In this document: piece after piece, positions 8,448 through 15,222 of the stretch
Numbering within the stretch: the first letter of the stretch is position 1
Layout of the letters: every line of letters begins with the position of its first letter
NCBI GenBank assembly: GCA_030681135.1
Contig: JAUXXF010000026.1
Span: 1 to 64,000, forward strand
Direction of reading: 5' to 3'
Length of the DNA stretch: 64,000 nucleotides
From: Chlamydiales bacterium
Lineage (GTDB): Bacteria; Chlamydiota; Chlamydiia; Chlamydiales; SM23-39
Notes under the pieces: model-generated
What the model was told of the DNA's origin: nothing
Seen by the model: only the letters and a program-made list of their open reading frames with translations
Databases searched by the model: none
Position numbers and translations under genes: made by a program

Positions 8448-8804
8448 ATGAATAAATCTCTTAAAGTGATCGGCGTTGCTATTTTTTTGAAAAAAAGGAC
8501 AACCAGAATTCTTGTAGGCGAATTGCGCCGCGTACATCAAGTTCTAACGTTTACCTATGATGAACGCTATTTTCAAGCAAAACACATTATTCCGCTCGGA
8601 CCAGAATTTCCTCTTACTCAGCGACAATTTGAATCAAAGACTCTTTTCCCTTCTTTTCAGGATCGAATCCCTTCCCTCGAAAATCCAGCTTATAAAGAAT
8701 ATTGTCTAGCAACGGGAGTTGATCCTGAAGAGAAAGATCCCTTTCTCCTACTCTCAACAATTGGACGCAAAGCAAACCGATTCAAAATATCTAAAATCGA
8801 ATGA
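8448..8804 (+). CDS. HipA N-terminal-domain-like protein (orphan HipS-like)
   Basis: 118-aa protein resembling only the N-terminal subdomain of HipA kinases. It has a short beta-rich start (KVIGVAIFLKKRTTRILVGE), then LTFTYDERYFQAKHIIPLG, then FPSFQDRIPSLENPAYKEY and DPFLLLSTIGRK, as in the 'LLPEG ... d.f.LL..iGrd' stretch of HipA. In HipBST toxin systems this subdomain is a separate protein, HipS, which neutralises the HipT kinase. No kinase or HipB gene is adjacent, so this is either an orphan antitoxin or a remnant. The RBS AAAGAGGTG precedes the ATG. The family assignment is from pattern only. Confidence 0.55.
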   Translation: MNKSLKVIGVAIFLKKRTTRILVGELRRVHQVLTFTYDERYFQAKHIIPLGPEFPLTQRQFESKTLFPSFQDRIPSLENPAYKEYCLATGVDPEEKDPFLLLSTIGRKANRFKISKIE

Positions 8805-8848
8805 AGAAAGCAGGGCTAGTATTGACTTAATACAACCCTGCTCTCTTC
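8803..8848 (+). terminator. Nested hairpin terminator after HipS-like gene
   Basis: GAAGAAAGCAGGG (8803-8815) pairs with CCCTGCTCTCTTC (8836-8848) with one mismatch. The loop contains a second small stem, GTATT-GACTT-AATAC. The same inner element occurs in the hairpin at 48945-48983. It could terminate this gene and the convergent Rhs gene. Confidence 0.6.
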
Positions 8849-8924
8849 AAATGAAATGTATTTGGCGAGAATTTGTGAAAAAAGCTTGATTCGATTTTTC
8901 AGTTTGCTTCGGCATTAACCCTGA

Positions 8925-10412
8925 TCATAAAAAAATTTTGCCAAAAGGATCGATAATTTTGTAGACTGTTTTTGTCCCTAGTGAATCTATAACAGTCATC
9001 ACATCATCGACGTAATCAAAAGTAGCTGTTGGCATCATCTCTTGCTCAGGCCCTCTAGGAGCTCTTTGTTCTATGACTCTCCCCTTGTCATCGTAGATAT
9101 TTTCTAAAACTTCTCCGCAAGGCTTGATCTCGCGAATCATACGATGAGACTCGTCATATTCATAGATAACGATACCACTATCGGGGCGAGAGACTTTGAC
9201 AAGATCTCCTTGTGTATTGTACTCATAGGAAACCTTCCTTCCATCTTTTACGTAGATTTCTGAAATGTTGTCTTCGGAATTATAAGAAAAACCACAAAAA
9301 TCCCCATAATCATTCTCAATGCGCGACAAACGCTCATCTTCATAAAAATAGTTCAAGGTACTGCCTTGCGGATTAACCCATTTTTGTAAAAGACCGTTTT
9401 TGAAAAATCTTTTCGATCCATCTACTCCAAAAAGCACATCATTTTCAATATAGGAATGAAAAGGGTTGCTATTTTCACTACCCGGCTCTTTGAAATGATC
9501 AAGATTTTGATTGTCTTCTGGAGACACTTCCCATCTTTGATTTTTCGAATGAAAATAGTAAACAATGACAGTCCCGTTTGCTTCTGCAAGAAGTTTTTTC
9601 TCACCTTGTTGAATGAGAGAAGGATTCATGCTTAATTTCCATCCATAGCCAAGATTTCCCATTAAAGGTTTTTGACTGCTGTAATTTCTTCGTACTGTCA
9701 AAGAAAAAAAATCTGGCAAAACAAGATCCATTTCATTGATAGAAAAACTTCCGTTGGTTGTATCAATGGAATCCAGCACCAAGCTCACCAAAGATTCATC
9801 CTCTTTCTCGTCGGCTACTACTGATTGAACCTGAGAAACTGGATGATCATCTACTTCTTGTTCCACAAGAGAAACAACCTCCCTCGGCTCAATGAAAAGT
9901 TCTTGCCCATCTTCTATTTCTACAACCGTCTCTGGTTCAAAAAAAGAAGCAGCTTCCTCTGTTTGAGAAGAAGGCTCTTGCGAAGTCTCTTTTGCTGCAT
10001 TCACTTCTTTTTCCCATGCGAGAAGTTGCTCTTCAACCTGACGAATGAGAACTTGAAGCCGGTTTATTTCATTTTTAATTTGCTCTTTATCTTGTTCGCA
10101 TAAGGCTTTCATCCTAATACACCAAAAATCATTACGCTTTAATTTACTCTTCTTAGACTTGCTTAGAATCTCATTTAGAATTTTCTGACAATCTTGATAA
10201 GCTTGATGACAGCATTCCATAGATTGATAAAGAAGCTCTAACCCCTTTTTCTTTTCATGAAATCCAAGTTGATTAAATTGTTCAATCAATTCGACATGCC
10301 TATTCCATCGAGAGAGCATTTCATTGTGAATAGAATTGCATTTTTTTTCGCTAATACCAAAAACCAAAGTTGGAATTAAAGTTAACAAAAGAAAAAACCG
10401 TTGACATTTCAT
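8925..10412 (-). CDS. Rhs/YD-repeat protein, probably C-terminally truncated
   Basis: 495 aa. It begins with a signal peptide (MKCQRFFLLLTLIPTLVFG), then a helical, partly coiled-coil region (to about residue 140) and an acidic linker. Next comes the DUF6531-like entry domain of Rhs proteins (near NGSFSINEMDLVLPDFFSLT), followed by YD repeats (for example VSYEYNTQGDLVKV, VIYEYDESHRMIRE, VLENIYDDKGRVIE). Rhs shells normally exceed 1000 aa and end with a variable toxin tip; here the frame ends at DPFGKIFL in a run of seven T. A one-base shift there adds only FYDQG before another stop, so the C-terminal half and any toxin are missing. Likely an exported fragment or pseudogene. Confidence 0.72.
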   Translation of the reverse strand: MKCQRFFLLLTLIPTLVFGISEKKCNSIHNEMLSRWNRHVELIEQFNQLGFHEKKKGLELLYQSMECCHQAYQDCQKILNEILSKSKKSKLKRNDFWCIRMKALCEQDKEQIKNEINRLQVLIRQVEEQLLAWEKEVNAAKETSQEPSSQTEEAASFFEPETVVEIEDGQELFIEPREVVSLVEQEVDDHPVSQVQSVVADEKEDESLVSLVLDSIDTTNGSFSINEMDLVLPDFFSLTVRRNYSSQKPLMGNLGYGWKLSMNPSLIQQGEKKLLAEANGTVIVYYFHSKNQRWEVSPEDNQNLDHFKEPGSENSNPFHSYIENDVLFGVDGSKRFFKNGLLQKWVNPQGSTLNYFYEDERLSRIENDYGDFCGFSYNSEDNISEIYVKDGRKVSYEYNTQGDLVKVSRPDSGIVIYEYDESHRMIREIKPCGEVLENIYDDKGRVIEQRAPRGPEQEMMPTATFDYVDDVMTVIDSLGTKTVYKIIDPFGKIFL

Positions 10413-10487
10413 AGAGATCGACTCCTTACAAATTTAAGAAGCAGATCCTACTAAAAATTTTTTCAAAAGTACAGAAAACAATTTGCA

Positions 10488-10525
10488 ACCGGCTCAAAAG
10501 AACCAGAAAATCGACAGAGCCTTAG
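10488..10525. repeat. Partial copy of the palindromic repeat at 1-134
   Basis: Positions 10490-10525 (CGGCTCAAAAGAACCAGAAA...GACAGAGCCTTA) match 101-136 with only a few substitutions. Only the outer part of one arm is present, so this copy cannot form the long hairpin. It lies between the Rhs and DUF2892 genes. Confidence 0.7.
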
Positions 10526-10541
10526 TTTCGAAAGAGGTCTA

Positions 10542-10739
10542 TTATTTTTTCGGCTTTACGGGGCAGCTTGATTTACCGAGGATTTGGTAGAGAATGCACC
10601 AGCTAAAGAGCGATTCGATAAGAGTAAAAAGTCCAGCTGCAAAAGCTATCCAGCTTGATTGCCAAAAGGCATATCCGAATAGAAGAGCGGCTATTGCAAG
10701 ACGTATAAGGCGATCTTTGGTACCGATGTTTTTTTTCAT
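10542..10739 (-). CDS. DUF2892 (YgaP-like) small membrane protein
   Basis: 65 aa with the family start MKKNIGTKDRLIRLAIAALL and two hydrophobic segments (about residues 15-30 and 33-55), ending in a basic tail. DUF2892 is the membrane domain found alone or fused to rhodanese in YgaP; function as a single domain is unknown. A 65-bp stretch (10639-10703) is repeated with 2 mismatches at 12189-12253 inside a broken copy. It lies just outside the leftmost tRNA-Phe att-like repeat. Confidence 0.7.
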   Translation of the reverse strand: MKKNIGTKDRLIRLAIAALLFGYAFWQSSWIAFAAGLFTLIESLFSWCILYQILGKSSCPVKPKK

Positions 10740-10948
10740 GTGAACTACCAGAAATATAAAGAAACAGGTCTAAAATGTCATACCCTAGAAAGCGAAAAGC
10801 CCGGCTTACGTCGAGGCAGGACGCCGACCGGGAACTCCCGATCCATTTATAAAGCTCATCATATGGGGGCCCTGAAAAGAATTCAAGGGTATCCGTTTTT
10901 TCAAAGAACCCAGGAGCAACTACGGCTTTCTCCAGCAAGAGGAAGTGT

Positions 10949-10991
10949 GGCCAGAACTAGAATCGAACCAGCGACACGGGGATTTTCAGTC
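10949..10991. repeat. tRNA-Phe 3'-end repeat, outer left att-like site
   Basis: 43 bp matching 30710-30752 (the 3' part of tRNA-Phe) at 40 of 43 positions. The left flank TTTCTCCAGCAAGAGGAAG (10927-10945) also resembles the flanks of the other two copies. It cannot encode a functional tRNA because the 5' half is missing. It probably marks the left boundary of an older insertion. Confidence 0.78.
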
Positions 10992-11026
10992 TTAAAAAAC
11001 CCTAAAATCGACTGAAAGTAAATCCG

Positions 11027-11617
11027 TTAACAGCCTCTTAGGACTTCATACTTCAATTGCACTAATCCGCTTGGATAAGATTGAGTCGAAACTAAACGAC
11101 ACTTATGCTCTTGATTCATCTTACTAAAAAGAGGAATGCCTGAACCTAAAACCATAGAAATTATAGATATGGTGATCTCATCGACTAATCCTGCCTCTAA
11201 AAACCTAGAGACTGTGATGCCTCCATCAATCCATATGTGTTTAATATTTTCTGCAAGCAGTTTGGCCAGCAATTCGGTTGGCCGCCCAGAAAATAGCTCA
11301 GCTTCTTTTCTGACTTCGGTCAGTGTGCTACTAAGGACGATCACTCTTTTGTCTTTGTATGCCCACTCATCAAAACCAGCAACAACCTCATAGGTATTTC
11401 TACCCATGACTACTGCATCGATACTGTTAGTAAATTCCTTGAATCCATAGTCTTCATCGCCTACATGACCATAGTGTAACCAATCGAGGTTGCCATCTGT
11501 ACGAGCAATATAACCATCAATGCTGCTTGCGATATAGATGGAAACCTTTGGACGCGAAAGTGGTGTAGTCTCTAATTTTTTTGGGGAATTTGATTGCTTT
11601 GCTATGGATTTTTCCAT
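11027..11617 (-). CDS. RibD C-terminal/dihydrofolate reductase-fold protein
   Basis: 196 aa. After a ~22-residue polar leader it has the RibD_C/DHFR-like fold: VSIYIASSIDGYIARTDGNL, VVMGRNTYEV, RVIVLSST, IKHIWIDGGITVSRFLEAGL and LGSGIPLF. Such stand-alone proteins are NADPH-dependent reductases of uncertain substrate; some are annotated as DHFR, but the specific folate-site residues cannot be verified here. It follows the GNAT gene with a 16-bp overlap, so the two form an operon. Carried in the older island segment. Confidence 0.78.
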   Translation of the reverse strand: MEKSIAKQSNSPKKLETTPLSRPKVSIYIASSIDGYIARTDGNLDWLHYGHVGDEDYGFKEFTNSIDAVVMGRNTYEVVAGFDEWAYKDKRVIVLSSTLTEVRKEAELFSGRPTELLAKLLAENIKHIWIDGGITVSRFLEAGLVDEITISIISMVLGSGIPLFSKMNQEHKCRLVSTQSYPSGLVQLKYEVLRGC

Positions 11618-12105
11618 TCATATTCCTTTTTGAATGATTTTGACTCTAGAACTAACAGAGCAGTTGGGTGCGTGTATTTCTCTTGGCACCAGCGATATTT
11701 GTCTAAAATTTTTGAAGGAACAGACTCAAAATTGGAGCAGTTTATAAAACCGCACTGTTTGTAAAAATGAAGAAGATGCTCAAAAGGAATGCAGTATACA
11801 GTTTGAGATTGGTTCACGTGAGCCAATAAAAAATTTACAATCTCCTTGGCTATCCCTTTTCCACGAAAGGACTCAAAAACATACATCCCACCAAGCTCAA
11901 GATTACTCTCATCTACTTTAACCAACCTGCCTAATCCCGCTTTTTCTCCATTGAATTCGGCAATCGCAATGATTTCATTTTCGAAATGCGAATGGATAAA
12001 TTCGACTTGATCATAGCAATTGTTTATCCATTCCATTTCCTGCTTTTCTGCGGTTCTGATCTTTGGGATGACATTACCAGGAATCTGGATTTCACCATTA
12101 CTCAT
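11602..12105 (-). CDS. GNAT family N-acetyltransferase
   Basis: 167 aa from the ATG at 12105 (MSNGEIQIPGNVIPKIR). An open frame extends further upstream but reads through the broken DUF2892 copy. The acetyl-CoA-binding motif A is visible as LGGMYVFESFRGKGIAKEIV, with a C-terminal YKQCGFINC. Substrate unknown. It overlaps the RibD-like gene downstream. Confidence 0.78.
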   Translation of the reverse strand: MSNGEIQIPGNVIPKIRTAEKQEMEWINNCYDQVEFIHSHFENEIIAIAEFNGEKAGLGRLVKVDESNLELGGMYVFESFRGKGIAKEIVNFLLAHVNQSQTVYCIPFEHLLHFYKQCGFINCSNFESVPSKILDKYRWCQEKYTHPTALLVLESKSFKKEYEWKNP

Positions 12106-12129
12106 AGGTTGCAGCCCCGATTGCAGAGC

Positions 12130-12258
12130 CAGCAAAGCGATAATCCAAAGCATATCCAAACCTGTTCGATGAGAGCAAAAAACCTGAGGCAAAAGCTATC
12201 CAGCTTGACTGCCAAAAGGCATATCCGAATAGAAGAGAGGCTATTGCAAGACGCCTTA
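12130..12258 (-). pseudogene. DUF2892 gene fragment
   Basis: Positions 12189-12253 match 10639-10703 in the intact DUF2892 gene at 63 of 65 bases, encoding the same LLFGYAFWQSSWIAFA helix. The reading frame then breaks (a shift after the helix), and the similarity decays toward 12130. The normal start is also replaced by unrelated sequence. This is a dead duplicate upstream of the GNAT gene. Confidence 0.75.
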
Positions 12259-12260
12259 AT

Positions 12261-12300
12261 TCTATAGAGGAATCCAGATTTTTTCCACGAAATTTTAGCA
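12261..12300. repeat. 40-bp dispersed repeat, copy 1
   Basis: Begins TCTATAGAGGAATC and ends AATTTTAGCA; it matches 13497-13536 at 36 of 40 positions. One copy lies on each side of the inner left att-like site, so it may record duplication of island end sequence. Confidence 0.65.
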
Positions 12301-12335
12301 CCTGGCCAGCTCCTTTGATAAGAACAGCTTTTTTT

Positions 12336-13192
12336 CTATTTTTCATCGATTAAACCTACCTCTATCGAGTTGACATCTAAAAAATTAGACTTACTCACTA
12401 CTTTACGACCGCTTTTTTGCTCCAGCTCTTTTCTTGCATTACCGGCGATTTCTCCCCCTTCTCGAGCTGCTTTTTTATTTTGATGGAATCCTTGGGTATC
12501 GTTCTGAACAGCGATTTCTGTTGTAGAAGCCTCTCCTAACATGGTGAAAATCAATTCGAGATCGGTCATATGATCGCGGAGATTTTGATTCTTCAAACCT
12601 TTTAATTTTTTGCGTTCTGAGGGTTTAAGGCCAAAGGTTGCATCAGCAATTTCTGCTGTGAGAATCGCATATTGCCTCTCTTCTTTAACTCCCCGTTTTT
12701 CCCATTCGTTCGTTAGTTGCTCCCGGATAGCAATCCCACGTATCCGTTTTTCAATCCAATCATCGAGATAGCCTTTTGCTTTGTAGATAGCGCGACCGCG
12801 TTTTGCAGCTAATTCAGGGTCTTCTATCTCTTGAATGCGCTCATAACCGACCTTAGCAAGCCAACGCTTGAAGGGTTCTGCTTTAGCAGAAGGGATTGAC
12901 TGGATGATTCGAAAAACGGTCTCTGTGTTCGCTGTATCGGTCTCACGCACTTTCCCGTCAGGAGTCAGTAATTTCAACTGTACCGTTTTTGAGTACAGTT
13001 TAACAAACCCTGCATTTTCAGATAGTTGAATCTTAAGATTAGGCCAATATCGACGTGGGCTCGAGCTTTCTGTCAAGACGCTACGATGTCGATAATCGAA
13101 AAGAACCATTCATCCTGATGGATGGTCTTTCGGATTTGCTTGCTCTTAAAAATTTCTATTTTTGAGGGTTGTTGCTCGAGCTCATTCTCCAT
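12336..13192 (-). pseudogene. Frameshifted BRO-N family (phage antirepressor-like) gene
   Basis: The intact downstream frame encodes a BRO-type protein: VLTESSSPRRYWPNLKIQL, then RIIQSIPSAKAEPFKRWLAK, RIQEIEDPELA, and a long helical C-terminus. The expected N-terminus is in another frame: an ATG at 13192 gives MENELEQQPSKIEIFKSKQI followed by HQDEWFFSIIDIVA, which meets a stop at about 13078. Restoring one base after GTAGC joins the two parts as DIVAVLTESS. The gene is therefore a single-base-deletion pseudogene of roughly 285 codons unless it is a sequencing error. BRO-N proteins bind DNA and are common on phages and islands. Confidence 0.8.
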
Positions 13193-13393
13193 AAAGCGCC
13201 TTAGAATAAAATAGTTTTTAAAAGAAGATTACAAAGGTTCCCAGAGAAAAAGAGAAGGAAAACCCCGGTAAAATCTCCTCAGAGAAACGAATTCCTTGTG
13301 ATGGAATTTCATTTCTGGGGATTCAATTTGAGGTGATTTAAGGAAATGAGCCGCTACGGCTATATTACGACTTTCTCCGACAAGGGAAAGTGT

Positions 13394-13434
13394 GGCCAGA
13401 ACTGGAATCGAACCAGCGACACAAGGATTTTCAG
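13394..13434. repeat. tRNA-Phe 3'-end repeat, inner left att-like site
   Basis: 41 bp identical to 30710-30750, the 3' part of tRNA-Phe. The identity stops abruptly at 13435. Preceded by TTTCTCCGACAAGGGAAAGTG, similar to the flank at the tRNA. Together with the tRNA-proximal copy it brackets the 17.3-kb element carrying the integrase. Confidence 0.88.
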
Positions 13435-13496
13435 ACTTAGAAAACCACTTCTTTCTATTGCCTTTGATTGAGCTTAATCAACCAAGATGCCCAAAG

Positions 13497-13536
13497 TCTA
13501 TAGAGGAATCTAGATTTCTTCCAGTAAATTTTAGCA
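13497..13536. repeat. 40-bp dispersed repeat, copy 2
   Basis: Second copy of the repeat at 12261-12300 (36 of 40 identical), starting TCTATAGAGGAATC. Confidence 0.65.
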
Positions 13537-13667
13537 ATTCAAAGCAATTGAAGGCAACATTGGGAAATTGGCAACTCCGTTGAATTTCCGTTGCTTTTTC
13601 TCTCTAGGGCTACTTGCCTTACCCACTATGAACCAGAGCCTTTAACTATGCCTTTTGCGATTTTTTA

Positions 13668-13732
13668 TTGACATTCCTCTTATTTTGGTACAATATTACG
13701 GATATAGATGAACAAATCCGTTGTTTTGTACC
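13668..13732 (+). promoter_or_regulatory. abiE promoter with overlapping palindromic operator
   Basis: TTGACA (13668-13673) and TACAAT (13689-13694), 15 bp apart, form a plausible promoter. GGTACAATATTACGGAT (13687-13703) and ATCCGTTGTTTTGTACC (13716-13732) are inverted repeats matching at 14 of 17 positions. The left half covers the -10 box and the right half abuts the ATG. AbiEi antitoxins are known to autorepress by binding inverted repeats in their promoter, so this is a likely operator. No clear Shine-Dalgarno sequence is visible. Confidence 0.68.
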
Positions 13733-14347
13733 ATGAAGAAAAAATCAAAGCTTGAATCAGCTATTGCCGCCTTTAGGGAAGCGGGCGGGATTCTTACCAT
13801 GTCAGAGGCTATGACAGTTGGTATACATCGCCGAGAGCTCTATGCCCTTCGAGATAGGGGAGACTTAGAAGTCGTTAGTAGAGGACTATATCGATTGGTT
13901 GATATGCCTGATCCCTCATTGCCTGACTTTATCCCCGTAGCAAAAAAGATCCCTCATGGAGTTATTTGCCTCATTTCTGCGCTCGCCTTTCATGAAATAA
14001 CAACTCAAATCCCTCATTTTGTTTATGTTGCGTTGCCAAGTCAAGCACATAAGCCTGCGATTTCCCATCCACCTATGCGTTATTTTTGGTACAGCCAAAA
14101 GCTATTGAGCACAGGAGTTCAGGAACACTCCATAGATGGCTGTACTGTTATGATCTTTGACATTGAGAAAACCCTCGTTGATTGCGTTAAGTTTCGCAAC
14201 AAAATCGGAATGGATGTCGTTCTCGAGGCTCTCAAAATGTACTGGCACAGTAGAAAGACAAATCTCGAAAAACTCTTTGAGTATGCTAAATTATTCCGTG
14301 TAGAAAAGATTTTAAAACCGATTATGGAGACAATCGTCAGTGGGTAA
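13733..14347 (+). CDS. abiEi: Type IV antitoxin AbiEi (transcriptional repressor)
   Basis: 204 aa. It has an N-terminal winged-helix region (GGILTMSEAMTVGIHRRELY...LRDRGDLEVVSRGLYRL), then the AbiEi antitoxin domain (GVICLISALAFHEITTQIP; DIEKTLVDCVKFRNKIGMDV). The family represses its own operon and antagonises the AbiEii toxin. The ATG at 13733 is chosen over the TTG at 13721 because it begins MKKKSKLESAIAAFREAGG and follows the operator. The 8-bp overlap with abiEii is typical of this two-gene system. Confidence 0.88.
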   Translation: MKKKSKLESAIAAFREAGGILTMSEAMTVGIHRRELYALRDRGDLEVVSRGLYRLVDMPDPSLPDFIPVAKKIPHGVICLISALAFHEITTQIPHFVYVALPSQAHKPAISHPPMRYFWYSQKLLSTGVQEHSIDGCTVMIFDIEKTLVDCVKFRNKIGMDVVLEALKMYWHSRKTNLEKLFEYAKLFRVEKILKPIMETIVSG

Positions 14348-15206
14348 TACAATCGAAAAACCAAAAAAAAATCTTGGTGAATCAATACGCCAGCGATTAA
14401 AGAATCTGTCGGATCAAAGGAATCGTCCCTTTGATGAAATACTTCGCTATTATGCAATGGAAAGGTTTTTGTACCGCCTAAGTATTAGTCCTCATGCTAA
14501 AAAATTTTTCCTGAAGGGCGGGTTAATGCTGAAAGTCTGGGATTCATTGGACCATAGAGCCACGATGGATATAGATCTGCTTGCAAGAACCTCCAACCAA
14601 ATTGATAATCTACATATGATCATTACAGAGGTTTCAGAAATCTCCTGTGAAGAGGACGGGATCGCTTTCGACACGCAAAAACTCATTCTCCGCAACACTC
14701 AGACAGGGGGAGATTATAACGGTGTGAGCAGTAGTTTTTCAGCAAAGTTGTTCACAACAAAAATGCCTGTTCTAATAGACATTGGCTTTAATGACATTAT
14801 CATTCCCAAACCTCAGCAAATTCAATATCCCACCCTCTTAGGCATGCCAGAACCAACTTTATTGGGTTATACATTGGAAACTGTCATAGCTGAAAAACTC
14901 GAATCAATCGTAAAACTTGCGCTCGTTAACACTCGAATGAAGGATTTTTATGATTTATGGACCATCTTAAAGAGCCACGAGATGCAATCAGAAAAGCTAA
15001 GTATTGCTATCCAAAAAGTATTTGCAAATCGTAAAACCCCTTTTAAGCACCCAGTAGCGTTTACGCCAGAATTTTATGACAACAAGGAAACTCAACAACG
15101 CTGGAATAATTTCCTATCTGCCATGGGAAAACCTAAAATTAAATTTGAAGATGTCATCTTGGAATTGTCAAGATCCATTGAGGTTTACCTTGAGTTTCCA
15201 ACCTAA
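14340..15206 (+). CDS. abiEii: Type IV toxin AbiEii (nucleotidyltransferase)
   Basis: 288-aa toxin of the AbiEii/MenT type, a DUF1814-like nucleotidyltransferase. The catalytic region FFLKGGLMLKVWDS...TMDIDLLAR carries the GG and DxD signatures; the later VIAEKLESIVKLALVNTRMK and KDFYDLWTI blocks are also conserved in the family. Known relatives transfer nucleotides to tRNA or bind GTP and cause growth arrest during phage infection. It starts with GTG at 14340 inside the abiEi end. Confidence 0.88.
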   Translation: MGNTIEKPKKNLGESIRQRLKNLSDQRNRPFDEILRYYAMERFLYRLSISPHAKKFFLKGGLMLKVWDSLDHRATMDIDLLARTSNQIDNLHMIITEVSEISCEEDGIAFDTQKLILRNTQTGGDYNGVSSSFSAKLFTTKMPVLIDIGFNDIIIPKPQQIQYPTLLGMPEPTLLGYTLETVIAEKLESIVKLALVNTRMKDFYDLWTILKSHEMQSEKLSIAIQKVFANRKTPFKHPVAFTPEFYDNKETQQRWNNFLSAMGKPKIKFEDVILELSRSIEVYLEFPT

Positions 15207-15222
15207 AAAAGTAGAAATAATA

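Larger units (their letters stand above)
10949..13393. mobile_element. Decaying 2.4-kb segment between two att-like repeats
   Basis: Bounded by tRNA-Phe 3'-end repeats at 10949 and 13394. It holds a RibD/DHFR-like gene, a GNAT gene, a broken DUF2892 copy and a frameshifted BRO-family gene, and no integrase. The layout suggests the left remnant of an earlier or tandem insertion at the same tRNA. The mobility is inferred from repeats only. Confidence 0.5.
13193..13667. other. Gene-free island end region
   Basis: No credible gene is seen in these ~475 bases. The region holds the inner left att-like repeat (13394-13434), the second copy of the 40-bp repeat (13497-13536), and GCAACTCCGTTGAATTTCCG (13571-13590), which resembles CCAACTCCGTTGGAATTCCG at 30665-30684 beside the tRNA. 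The last pair may be short terminal or recombinase-arm sequences at the two ends of the island. Confidence 0.55.

Noticed and set aside
10740..11015. Plus-strand 91-codon frame with ARTRIEPATRGFSVL
   Set aside because: Its C-terminal part is simply the translation of the tRNA-Phe 3'-end repeat; no RBS or family.
11027..11617. True dihydrofolate reductase (trimethoprim resistance) gene
   Set aside because: The fold fits the RibD C-terminal/DHFR superfamily, but similarity is to the broad reductase group; a specific DHFR role is not supported.
12098..12346. 82-codon minus-strand frame as a real DUF2892 gene
   Set aside because: Only the one helix matches DUF2892; the frame is shifted after it and the N-terminus is replaced, so I call it a fragment.
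13392..13583. Plus-strand frame with ARTGIEPATQGFSDL
   Set aside because: Same artefact as above, created by the att-like repeat at 13394.
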